5,923 nt of DNA, from positions 1-5,923 of the forward strand of contig CANKBT010000204.1 of assembly GCA_947479995.1 (NCBI GenBank). Direction: 5' to 3'. This DNA comes from Frankiaceae bacterium. GTDB taxonomy: Bacteria > Actinomycetota > Actinomycetes > Mycobacteriales > SCTD01. A program made the position numbers and the translations under genes. The stretch's first letter is position 1; each line of letters begins with the position of its first letter. The notes below the pieces were generated by a model that was not told where the DNA came from, ran no database searches, and saw only the letters and a list, made by a program, of their open reading frames with translations. This document shows, piece by piece, positions 1-5,202 of this stretch.

Positions 1-35
1 GCACGCTCGAGGTCTACCGGGGCACCCTGCGGTGA
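1..35 (+). CDS. C-terminal end of an unidentified protein (partial)
   Basis: The frame that opens at base 3 reads TLEVYRGTLR and stops at TGA 33-35. The GTG start of the next gene (32-34) overlaps this stop as GTGA, the usual arrangement of translationally coupled genes in high-GC actinobacteria. This overlap is the main reason to believe the frame is a real gene end. Only about ten residues are visible, so the family cannot be named. It is probably cotranscribed with the VOC gene that follows. Confidence 0.5.
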   Translation, partial: TLEVYRGTLR

Positions 36-391
36 TCACCGGGCTCGTGGCGCTGGCCGTCGACTGCGCCGACCCGGCCGCGCTGGCCGCCTGGTGGCAG
101 GGGCTGGTGGGCGGCGAGGTGCGCGCGCACGCCGACGGCGACGCCCGGCTCACCGCCCCGGGCCTGCCGCCGCTCGACTTCCTGCGGGTGCCCGACGCCA
201 AGACGGTGAAGAACCGCTGGCACCTCGACCTGCGCGTCGACGACCTCGAGGCGGCGCTGGCCGCCGCGCTCGCGCACGGGGCGGTGCTCGCGCCCGACGT
301 GCACGCCGGGCAGGAGCACTTCGTCGTGCTGCGCGACCCGGAGGGCAACGAGCTGTGCCTCATCCGGCCGGGGCACGAGGACCCGTTCTAG
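32..391 (+). CDS. VOC / glyoxalase-like domain protein
   Basis: This 119-residue protein is one whole vicinal-oxygen-chelate (VOC) unit made of two beta-alpha-beta-beta-beta halves. The first half runs over residues 1-55 (ITGLVALAVDCADPAALAAW). The second begins at NRWHLDLRVDDLEAAL (61-76) and closes with FVVLRDPEGNELCL (97-110). The WHLDLRVDD and DPEGNELCL strings are typical of actinobacterial 'glyoxalase-like' proteins. His64 and Glu107 sit where VOC enzymes often carry metal ligands, but the N-terminal half shows no clear matching ligand, so enzymatic activity is uncertain. The size is normal for a single-domain member. The GTG start is set by the GTGA overlap with the upstream frame; no clear SD is needed if the pair is coupled. 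It converges on the phosphatase gene with 10 nt between the stops. The family covers glyoxalases, dioxygenases and resistance proteins, so the substrate is unknown. Confidence 0.85.
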   Translation: MITGLVALAVDCADPAALAAWWQGLVGGEVRAHADGDARLTAPGLPPLDFLRVPDAKTVKNRWHLDLRVDDLEAALAAALAHGAVLAPDVHAGQEHFVVLRDPEGNELCLIRPGHEDPF

Positions 392-401
392 CCCTGCTGC
401 C

Positions 402-1190
402 TCAGAACGGCGGGGCGTCCGCGTCGAGCTCGACCAGCAGGTCGTGCAGCTGCTGCCAGACCCCGGGGGCCGCGGCGAGCACGAGGTCCTCGGAGGCCTC
501 GCGCCCGCGCAGGCCCGTCACCCGCGCGCCCGCCTCCGTGGCGACCAGCCCGCCGGCCGAGCGGTCCCAGGGCTGGGTCGCCTGCTCGTAGTAGGCGTCG
601 AGGCGGCCGGCGCCCACCGCGCACAGGTCGAGCGCGCCCGCGCCGATCCGCCGGACGTCGCGCACCTGCGCGAGCAGCGTCGGCAGCAGGCGCGCCTGCG
701 CGACCCGCCGGCGGGCGTCGTAGCCGAACCCGGTGCCGACCAGCGCCTGGTCGAGCGCGGTGACCGACGAGCAGCGCAGCGGCCGGCCGTCGAGCTGCGC
801 GCCCCCGCCCCGCACCGCCGTCCAGAGCTCGTCCTTGGCCGGGTCGAGCACGACGCCGACGACCGTGCCCTCGGCGTCCTCGACGCCGATCGAGACGGCC
901 CACTGCGGGATGCCGTAGAGGTAGTTGACCGTGCCGTCGACGGGGTCGACCACCCACCGCAGCCCGCTGGAGCCGGCGCGGCCCGCCCCCTCCTCGCCGA
1001 GCAGGCCGTCGTCGGGCCGCGCGGCCCGGATGCCCTCGACGAGCAGCTGCTCGACCGCGCGGTCGGCGGCGGTGACGACGTCGGTCGGGCTGCTCTTGGT
1101 CGCCTCCTGCTCGATGCCGTCGCGCATGCGCAGCGCGAGGGCGCCCGCCGCGCGGGCGAGGTCGACGGCCAGGGGCAGCAGCGCGGTCAC
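402..1190 (-). CDS. Inositol monophosphatase family protein (SuhB/HisN-like)
   Basis: This predicted 262-residue Mg2+-dependent sugar or polyol phosphatase has the full motif set. These are KSSPTDVVTAADRAVE (32-47); GEEG (65-68), where Glu66 is a metal ligand; WVVDPVDGTVNYLYG (79-93), with Asp82 and Asp85 as metal ligands and the DGT loop; and WDRSAGGLVATEAGA (208-222), where Asp209 completes the metal site. The length is normal (about 260-270). Family members dephosphorylate inositol-1-phosphate, histidinol phosphate or PAP. The DGTVNYLYGIPQWAVSIG string looks most like actinobacterial SuhB-type inositol phosphatases, but HisN activity cannot be excluded. The start is uncertain: GTG at 1190 is chosen because the conserved N-terminal helix begins just after it, and in-frame GTG at 1211 is an alternative; neither has a strong SD. 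The frame stays open to 1475, but that part lies on top of the divergent dehydrogenase gene. It converges with the VOC gene and diverges from the dehydrogenase operon. Confidence 0.92.
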   Translation of the reverse strand: MTALLPLAVDLARAAGALALRMRDGIEQEATKSSPTDVVTAADRAVEQLLVEGIRAARPDDGLLGEEGAGRAGSSGLRWVVDPVDGTVNYLYGIPQWAVSIGVEDAEGTVVGVVLDPAKDELWTAVRGGGAQLDGRPLRCSSVTALDQALVGTGFGYDARRRVAQARLLPTLLAQVRDVRRIGAGALDLCAVGAGRLDAYYEQATQPWDRSAGGLVATEAGARVTGLRGREASEDLVLAAAPGVWQQLHDLLVELDADAPPF

Positions 1191-1257
1191 CGCCCCAGTG
1201 TCGCGGCTCACCCGGCCGTGGGGTAGCAAGGGGGCCACCCCGACTGAGGAGCAGCAC
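1191..1257. promoter_or_regulatory. Divergent intergenic region between phosphatase and acyl-CoA dehydrogenase operon
   Basis: These 67 nt must hold the start signals for two divergent genes, unless promoters lie inside the coding regions. No convincing -35/-10 pair was found on either strand. The best + strand candidate for a -10 is TAGCAA at 1224-1229, without a matching -35. Because the space is so short, the two promoters, if present, must overlap or lie back to back. Confidence 0.35.
1246..1251 (+). promoter_or_regulatory. Ribosome binding site of the first acyl-CoA dehydrogenase
   Basis: GAGGAG lies 6 nt before GTG 1258. It fixes the start there, although the frame remains open back to 925. 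Confidence 0.8.
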
Positions 1258-2451
1258 GTGGACCTCACCTTCAGCCCGGCCGACGAGGACTTCCGCTCGG
1301 AGCTCCGCTCCTGGCTGGACGCGAACCTGCCGACCGAGATGCGCCAGCCCGCCTTCTGGGCCGGCAAGAGCGACGACGAGCAGTTCGAGATCCGGCGCGA
1401 GTGGGAGCAGGGCAAGGCCCAGGCGGGCTTCGCCGGCATCCAGTGGCCGACCGAGTACGGCGGCCGCGGCGGCACCCCGACGATGAAGGCGATCTACGAC
1501 GAGGAGATGGCCAAGGCCAACGCCCCGTCGACGGTCAACCCGCTCGGCCTCGCCTTCCTCGGCCCGACGATCATGGCGATCGGCACCGACGAGCAGAAGC
1601 GCGACATCATCAAGCCGCTGCTGCACTGCGAGACCATCTGGTGCCAGGGCTTCTCCGAGCCGGGCGCGGGCTCCGATCTCGCAGCGCTGCAGATGCGCGC
1701 CGAGCCGCAGGGCGACCAGTACGTGCTGAACGGCCAGAAGATCTGGACCACCAACGCGATGCACGGCGACAAGATCTTCACGCTCGCCCGCACCAGCTCC
1801 TCCGAGGGCCAGAAGAAGCACGCCGGCATCTCGATGCTGCTCGTCGACATGCACCAGGACGGCGTCGACGCCCGCCCGCTCAAGCAGATGACCGGCGCCA
1901 GCGAGTTCGGCGAGGTCTTCTTCACCGACGCCCTCTGCCCGCAGGACGAGGTCCTCGGCGGCGAGGGCAACGGCTGGCAGGTCGCCATGCTGCTGCTGTC
2001 GTTCGAGCGCGGCTCGTCGGCCATCGGCCAGTACACCGAGTTCCGCCACCAGTGGGACGAGGTCGCGCGGCTCGCGCAGCAGGTGCAGCGCGACGGCGGG
2101 CCGGCGAGCGCCGACCCGGTCATCCGCCAGCGGCTGGCCAGCGCCCTCGTCGACCTCGAGTGCCTGAAGTACCACTCCTGGCACATCCTGTCCGAGGTCA
2201 GCAAGGGCAAGGACCTCGGCTTCGAGGCCTCGATGACCAAGATGGCCTGGTCCGAGGCCTTCCGCCAGGTCAGCGACGCGTACGAGGACGTCCTCGGCCT
2301 CGGCTTCCAGGTGCCGGACCCGCAGCCGGGCCTGTCGCTCGAGGAGCTCACGACGCTCGCGATGTGGTCGCGCTCCTGCACCATCTGGGGCGGCTCGCAG
2401 CAGGTGCAGCGCAACATCGTCGCCGAGCGCGTGCTCGGCCTCCCCCGCTAG
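1258..2451 (+). CDS. Acyl-CoA dehydrogenase, alpha-type (catalytic) subunit
   Basis: This 397-residue FAD enzyme is predicted to introduce the alpha,beta double bond in an acyl-CoA thioester. The N-terminal helical domain covers about 1-125 (FSPADEDFRSELRSWL; GIQWPTEYGGRGG at 60-72). The beta domain follows with GFSEPGAGSD (131-140) and NGQKIWTTNA (158-167), both contacting flavin or acyl-CoA. The C-terminal helical domain ends in IWGGSQQVQRNIVAERVLGLPR (376-397). The medium-chain-type catalytic Glu position (IYEGT) is Gly here (IWGGS). Glu250 in LLLSFERGSS lies in the helix-G position used by isovaleryl- and long-chain acyl-CoA dehydrogenases and is the likely base. The usual R-x-Q-F-G segment is absent and is present in the next gene's product instead. 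This matches the alpha subunit of actinobacterial alpha2beta2 FadE pairs. The start is set by GAGGAG at 6 nt spacing. The gene opens a tight operon with a second dehydrogenase 16 nt downstream. Substrate unknown. Confidence 0.95.
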   Translation: MDLTFSPADEDFRSELRSWLDANLPTEMRQPAFWAGKSDDEQFEIRREWEQGKAQAGFAGIQWPTEYGGRGGTPTMKAIYDEEMAKANAPSTVNPLGLAFLGPTIMAIGTDEQKRDIIKPLLHCETIWCQGFSEPGAGSDLAALQMRAEPQGDQYVLNGQKIWTTNAMHGDKIFTLARTSSSEGQKKHAGISMLLVDMHQDGVDARPLKQMTGASEFGEVFFTDALCPQDEVLGGEGNGWQVAMLLLSFERGSSAIGQYTEFRHQWDEVARLAQQVQRDGGPASADPVIRQRLASALVDLECLKYHSWHILSEVSKGKDLGFEASMTKMAWSEAFRQVSDAYEDVLGLGFQVPDPQPGLSLEELTTLAMWSRSCTIWGGSQQVQRNIVAERVLGLPR

Positions 2452-2459
2452 AGAAGGAG
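2452..2459 (+). promoter_or_regulatory. Ribosome binding site of the second acyl-CoA dehydrogenase
   Basis: AGAAGGAG begins directly after the preceding stop and is 8 nt before GTG 2468. It is a near-ideal SD and indicates that the beta-type subunit is translated from the same mRNA at good efficiency. Confidence 0.85.
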
Positions 2460-2467
2460 CCGACCCC

Positions 2468-3655
2468 GTGGACTTCGCCCTCGACGACGAGCAGCGCGCC
2501 CTGCAGGACGCCGTGCGCTCCTACCTGCGCGACCGGTTCGGGCTCGACAAGGTGCGCGAGCTGTACGAGACCACCCAGGAGGCCGACGAGACCGGCGGCG
2601 TCCCGCCGGCGCTCTGGCAGGCCGTCGGCGAGCAGGGCTGGCTGGCCGTGCTCATCCCCGAGGAGCACGACGGCATCGGCCTCGGCGTCCTCGACGCCAG
2701 CGTGCTGGCCCGCGCCTTCGGCGCCGGCACCGTGCCCGGCCCGTGGCTGAGCACCGTGCTCGTCGGCGAGGCCGTGCGCCTCGCGGGCAGCCCGGAGCAG
2801 CAGGCCTCGTGGCTGCCCCGCATCGCCGCCGGCGAGGTCAAGGGCGCCGCCGCGCTGCTCAAGCCCGGCTCGTCGCCCGCGCCCGCCGGCGCTCCGGCCA
2901 CCGCGGAGGGCGACGCGCTGTCCGGCCGCCTCGAGCTCGTCGACTACGCCGGCGTCGCCGACGTGCTGCTCGTCGCCGCGCCCGACGGCCTGTTCCTCGT
3001 CGACCCGTCGGCCAGCGGCGTCACCGTCACGCCGCACGAGACGCTCGACCGGAGCACCCGCCTGTTCACCGTCGAGCTCGACGGCACCCCGGGCGAGCGC
3101 CTCGGCGCCTCGACGCCCGAGGCGCACCAGGAGCTGCTCGACCGCGCCGCCGTGCTGGCCGCCGCGGACCTCGTCGGGCTCGCACGCCGCGCGCTCACCG
3201 ACACGGTCGACTACGACAAGGACCGCGTGCAGTTCGGCAAGCCGGTCGGCTCCTTCCAGGCGATCAAGCACCACCTCGCCGACATCCACCTGGCCGTGAC
3301 GATGGCCGAGCACGCGGTGCTCTACGCCGCGCACGCGCTCGACCTCGGCGACCCGGACGCGCCCGTCGCGGTCTCGATCGCCAAGGCCAAGGCGAGCGAC
3401 ACGGCCCGCGAGGCGACCAGCGCGATGATCCAGTACCACGGCGGCATCGGCTACACGTGGGAGCACCACAGCCACTTCGTCTTCAAGCGCTCCAAGCGCC
3501 TGGAGTACGCGTACGGCGACGCCTCGCAGCACCGCGAGCGCATCGCGCAGGCGCTGCTCGACGGCCAGCACACGAGCGACGACGACCTCACCGGCGTCAC
3601 GCCCGGCGGCTCGGGCGGCGTGCAGGGCACGGGAGTGGCCGCGGGCGCGGCGTGA
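2468..3655 (+). CDS. Acyl-CoA dehydrogenase-like protein, beta-type (non-catalytic) subunit
   Basis: This 395-residue protein has the acyl-CoA dehydrogenase fold but lacks key motifs. The N-terminal helical domain (FALDDEQRALQDAVRSYL; WLAVLIPEEHDGIGLG at 58-73) is intact. The middle beta domain (about 125-215) has neither the EPxAGSD nor the NGxKxWTTN motif and contains an Ala/Pro-rich stretch (135-146). The C-terminal domain keeps DRVQFGKPVGSFQAIKHHLA (252-271), the FAD-contacting segment missing in its partner, and IQYHGGIGYTWEHHSHFVFK (321-340). No Glu occupies either known catalytic position: helix G reads DRAAVLAA and the late site reads YGDASQ. It is therefore best read as the beta partner of the preceding gene in a heterotetramer. 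Residues 370-395 are a Gly/Ala/Thr-rich, probably disordered tail. Its stop overlaps the start of the SDR gene (GTGA). Confidence 0.92.
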   Translation: MDFALDDEQRALQDAVRSYLRDRFGLDKVRELYETTQEADETGGVPPALWQAVGEQGWLAVLIPEEHDGIGLGVLDASVLARAFGAGTVPGPWLSTVLVGEAVRLAGSPEQQASWLPRIAAGEVKGAAALLKPGSSPAPAGAPATAEGDALSGRLELVDYAGVADVLLVAAPDGLFLVDPSASGVTVTPHETLDRSTRLFTVELDGTPGERLGASTPEAHQELLDRAAVLAAADLVGLARRALTDTVDYDKDRVQFGKPVGSFQAIKHHLADIHLAVTMAEHAVLYAAHALDLGDPDAPVAVSIAKAKASDTAREATSAMIQYHGGIGYTWEHHSHFVFKRSKRLEYAYGDASQHRERIAQALLDGQHTSDDDLTGVTPGGSGGVQGTGVAAGAA

Positions 3656-4452
3656 GCACCGCCCTCATCACGGGCGGCGCCTCGGGCTTCGGCGCCGAGG
3701 TCGCCCGCCAGCTGGTGCGGCGCGGTGACCAGGTCGTGCTCGTCGACGTCGACGACGCCGGCGGCCAGGCGGTCGCCGACGAGGTCGGCGGCCACTTCCT
3801 GCACGGCGACGTCAGCGACTACGACCAGGTCGTCGCGACGACGCAGCAGGCCGAGGAGCTGCTCGGCGGGCTCGACATGGTCTTCCTCAACGCCGGCATC
3901 AGCACCGGCTGCGGGATGGCCGACGACTTCGACCTGCTGCGCTACCGCCGCGCCATGGGCATCAACCTCGACGGCGTCGTCTACGGCGCCCACGCCGCGC
4001 TGCCCGCGCTGCAGCGCCGCGGCGGCGGCTCGATCGTCGCCACCGCGTCGATGGCGGGGCTGACCGGCACGCCCTTCGACCCCGTCTACGGCGCGAACAA
4101 GCACGCCGTCGTCGGGCTGGTGCGGGCGCTCGGCCCGGCCTGGGCGCCGCACGGCGTGCGGGTCAACGCGTTCTGCCCCGGCTTCGCCGAGACGAAGATC
4201 ATCGGTGACATCAAGGAGGTCCTCACCTCCAGCGGCGTGCCGATCATCCCGGTCGACGTCGCCGGCCGCGCGGTCCTGCAGGCCTTCGACTCCTCCGAGA
4301 CCGGCCAGGCGTTCCTGCTGCAGGCCGGCCGCGAGCCGATGGTCTACCGCTTCCGCGGGATCCCCGGCCCGCTCACCGACGACGGCGAGCGGGCCCAGCC
4401 GGCCGACCCCAGCGGCGTGCCGACCGGCAGCGCCGAGCCCCCAGCGACCTAG
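3652..4452 (+). CDS. Short-chain dehydrogenase/reductase (SDR), NAD-type
   Basis: This 266-residue classical SDR has the nucleotide-binding loop TGGASGFG (7-14) and Asp32 at the end of strand 2 (VVLVDVDD), which favours NAD(H) over NADP(H). It also has FLNAG (78-82) and the catalytic tetrad Asn105 (GINLDG), Ser133 (TASMAG), Tyr146 and Lys150 (YGANK), followed by NAFCPGF (172-178). The fold ends near residue 238 (YRFRGIPGP), and a Pro/Ser/Asp-rich tail of about 28 residues follows. The GTG start overlaps the previous stop (GTGA) and no close SD is present, so translation is probably coupled to the beta-type dehydrogenase. In this operon it could oxidise a hydroxyacyl or alcohol intermediate made after desaturation, but the substrate is not visible and it could equally be a general alcohol or steroid dehydrogenase. 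The stop codon lies inside a 12-bp tandem duplication. Confidence 0.94.
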   Translation: MSTALITGGASGFGAEVARQLVRRGDQVVLVDVDDAGGQAVADEVGGHFLHGDVSDYDQVVATTQQAEELLGGLDMVFLNAGISTGCGMADDFDLLRYRRAMGINLDGVVYGAHAALPALQRRGGGSIVATASMAGLTGTPFDPVYGANKHAVVGLVRALGPAWAPHGVRVNAFCPGFAETKIIGDIKEVLTSSGVPIIPVDVAGRAVLQAFDSSETGQAFLLQAGREPMVYRFRGIPGPLTDDGERAQPADPSGVPTGSAEPPAT

Positions 4453-4467
4453 CCCGCGACCTAGCCC
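4444..4467 (+). repeat. Perfect 12-bp tandem duplication across the SDR stop codon
   Basis: GCGACCTAGCCC occurs twice head to tail (4444-4455 and 4456-4467). The unit length is a multiple of three, so the duplicated TAG (4462-4464) lies in frame four codons after the real stop (4450-4452). It probably arose by slippage. It leaves the protein unchanged and adds a backup stop. Confidence 0.9.
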
Positions 4468-4498
4468 GCGGGCGGCCGCCCCGTCGCCCCTCGCGCGG
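4453..4498. other. Convergent intergenic gap between SDR and second VOC gene
   Basis: These 46 nt separate the two converging stops. Besides the second copy of the tandem repeat they hold the perfect palindrome GGGCGGCCGCCC (4470-4481). It could form only a 4-bp stem with a 4-nt loop and no U-tract follows, so it is a poor intrinsic terminator candidate. Confidence 0.5.
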
Positions 4499-4876
4499 CT
4501 ACGCGCGCGGGAGCTCCTGCACGGCCCAGGCGTTGCCGTCCGGGTCGGCGAAGAAGGCGAAGCGCGAGCCGGGCATGCCCTCCGGGCCCATCTGCTGGAC
4601 CTCGCTCACCTCGACGCCGCGCTCGAGCAACGCGGCGCGCACCGCGTCGAGGTCGTCGACGCACAACTGAGGACCGCGCACCGAGCCCGGATCGCCGAGC
4701 GGGATGCCCTCGCCGACGACGACGCTGCAGGCCGAGCCGGGCGGCGTCATCTGCACGATGCGCATGCCCGGCGTCGGGCTGACGTCGTGGTCGAGCGCGA
4801 ACCCGACGCGGTCGACGTAGAACTGCTTGGCCGCGTCCACGTCGGACACCGGCAGGGCGAGGACCTCCAGGCGCAT
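4499..4876 (-). CDS. VOC / glyoxalase superfamily protein
   Basis: This 125-residue (127 with the upstream GTG) single-domain VOC protein begins MRLEVLALPVSDVDAAKQFY and continues VDRVGFALDHD (21-31). It then has VQMTPPGSACSVVVG (41-55), a second half from GPQLCVDDLDAVRAALLERG (68-87), and ends FAFFADPDGNAWAVQEL (107-123). This pattern belongs to a common actinobacterial 'glyoxalase family' group often described as glyoxalase or bleomycin-resistance-like; true substrates are mostly unknown. The first metal-ligand position seems not to be His, so glyoxalase I activity is doubtful. It is not closely similar to the VOC protein at 32-391. The start could be ATG 4876 or GTG 4882; neither has a good SD, and the GTG would suit a leaderless transcript. 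It converges with the SDR gene and diverges from the SPFH gene across 326 nt. Confidence 0.88.
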   Translation of the reverse strand: MRLEVLALPVSDVDAAKQFYVDRVGFALDHDVSPTPGMRIVQMTPPGSACSVVVGEGIPLGDPGSVRGPQLCVDDLDAVRAALLERGVEVSEVQQMGPEGMPGSRFAFFADPDGNAWAVQELPRA

Positions 4877-4888
4877 CTGCACGCCTGC

Positions 4889-4917
4889 AGCATGGCGGCC
4901 GCCGGGCCTCGCGTCAG
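4889..4917 (-). promoter_or_regulatory. Candidate promoter for the second VOC gene (weak)
   Basis: On the minus strand, CTGACG (4917-4912) and CATGCT (4894-4889) are separated by 17 nt. The predicted transcript start would fall at or next to the in-frame GTG at 4882, giving a leaderless mRNA, which is common in actinobacteria and would explain the missing SD. The -10 matches the consensus poorly, so this is a hypothesis. Confidence 0.25.
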
Positions 4918-4935
4918 CGGCTCGCCGGAACCCGG

Positions 4936-4964
4936 GTGACGCGGGGGCGCCCGGTCCGTACGGT
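4936..4964 (+). promoter_or_regulatory. Candidate sigma-70-type promoter upstream of the SPFH gene
   Basis: GTGACG (4936-4941) resembles a TTGACA -35 box, and TACGGT (4959-4964) fits the actinobacterial -10 pattern TAnnnT. The spacer is 17 nt. Transcription would start near 4971 and give a leader of about 230 nt that contains all the inverted repeats described downstream. The -10 overlaps the palindrome CCGTACGG (4956-4963). Seen by eye only. Confidence 0.35.
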
Positions 4965-5004
4965 CGCTCCTCGTCCGCGGTCAGCAGCCGGGCGGCCTCG
5001 CCGT

Positions 5005-5032
5005 CGCAGGTCCTGCGCCTCGTCCGCGGACG
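5005..5032. repeat. Two adjacent short palindromes
   Basis: CGCAGG-T-CCTGCG (5005-5017) is a 6+1+6 inverted repeat. Three bases later CGTCCGCGGACG (5021-5032) is a perfect 12-bp palindrome. They could be operator half-site pairs or small hairpins in the SPFH leader. GC-rich DNA yields such palindromes by chance more often than average DNA, so function is unproven. Confidence 0.5.
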
Positions 5033-5075
5033 GCCACTGGCACGCGCTGTCCACGCGACGGGTTCGACCCCCTCA

Positions 5076-5168
5076 GGTGACCGGCGCGCGGCACCAGGGC
5101 GGTGCACGGCAGCGGTCCGCACAGCACGTGCGGTCCCCCCGGGCACGGCCCGCCGCGCGCCGGCCACC
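5076..5168 (+). repeat. 93-nt extended imperfect hairpin in the SPFH leader
   Basis: The outer arms 5076-5092 and 5152-5168 are complementary at 16 of 17 positions; the only mismatch is A5080 against C5164. Inside, after a 4-nt bulge (5093-5096), 5097-5100 pairs with 5148-5151. After one G-G mismatch, 5102-5105 pairs with 5143-5146, and 5107-5109 can pair with 5139-5141. The tip is GG-T-CCGCAC / GTGCGG-T-CC (5114-5122 with 5128-5136) around a 5-nt loop, AGCAC. In all about 35 base pairs form one nearly continuous foldback. It ends 22 nt before the SD of the SPFH gene, so as RNA it could affect transcription read-through, stability or translation; as DNA it could be a cruciform or a small palindromic element. 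Pairing was worked out by hand. Confidence 0.7.
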
Positions 5169-5190
5169 GCGTGCCGCCGTGCCCGAGCAG

Positions 5191-5197
5191 GGAGGAG
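5191..5197 (+). promoter_or_regulatory. Ribosome binding site of the SPFH gene
   Basis: GGAGGAG lies 5 nt before GTG 5203. It decides the start, since the frame is open upstream to 4936. Confidence 0.8.
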
Positions 5198-5202
5198 CAG
5201 TC

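Larger units (their letters stand above)
4877..5202. other. Long divergent intergenic region with inverted repeats
   Basis: These 326 nt separate the minus-strand VOC gene and the + strand SPFH gene. Translation of the open + strand frame gives an Arg/Pro/Ala-rich string without domain features, so it does not look coding. It holds a candidate promoter on each strand, a 12-bp direct repeat CCTCGTCCGCGG (4969-4980 and 5018-5029), two adjacent palindromes (5005-5032), a 93-nt extended hairpin (5076-5168) and a strong SD (5191-5197). Confidence 0.6.

Noticed and set aside
925..1257. N-terminal extension of the alpha-type dehydrogenase to 925
   Set aside because: The extension is Ser/Arg/Pro-rich and antisense to the phosphatase. 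GAGGAG at 6 nt spacing and the family start FSPADEDF support GTG 1258.
1191..1475. N-terminal extension of the phosphatase to 1475
   Set aside because: The added residues are Ser/Arg-rich, lack family similarity and overlap the coding start of the divergent dehydrogenase, which has its own strong SD.
388..2184. Minus-strand open frame of 598 codons
   Set aside because: Its translation is Arg/Ala/Gly-rich without domain motifs, and it lies over the phosphatase (other frame) and the alpha-type dehydrogenase, both of which have full family motifs. It is an effect of high GC at third positions.
2348..3571. Minus-strand open frame of 407 codons opposite the beta-type dehydrogenase
   Set aside because: It has a low-complexity Val/Ala/Arg/Gly/Asp composition, no recognisable domain and no SD. 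It is antisense to a well-supported gene.
4470..4481. GGGCGGCCGCCC palindrome as a terminator between SDR and VOC genes
   Set aside because: As a hairpin it gives only a 4-bp stem with a 4-nt loop and no U-tract. It is easily explained by base composition.
5050..5080. GGTTCGACCCC resembling a tRNA T-arm
   Set aside because: The stem pairs at only three positions, and no D-arm, anticodon arm or acceptor stem can be built around it.
4936..5202. Upstream extension of the SPFH frame
   Set aside because: The open frame reads Arg/Pro-rich sequence with no domain. The SD at 5191-5197 and the start of the band-7 fold favour GTG 5203.
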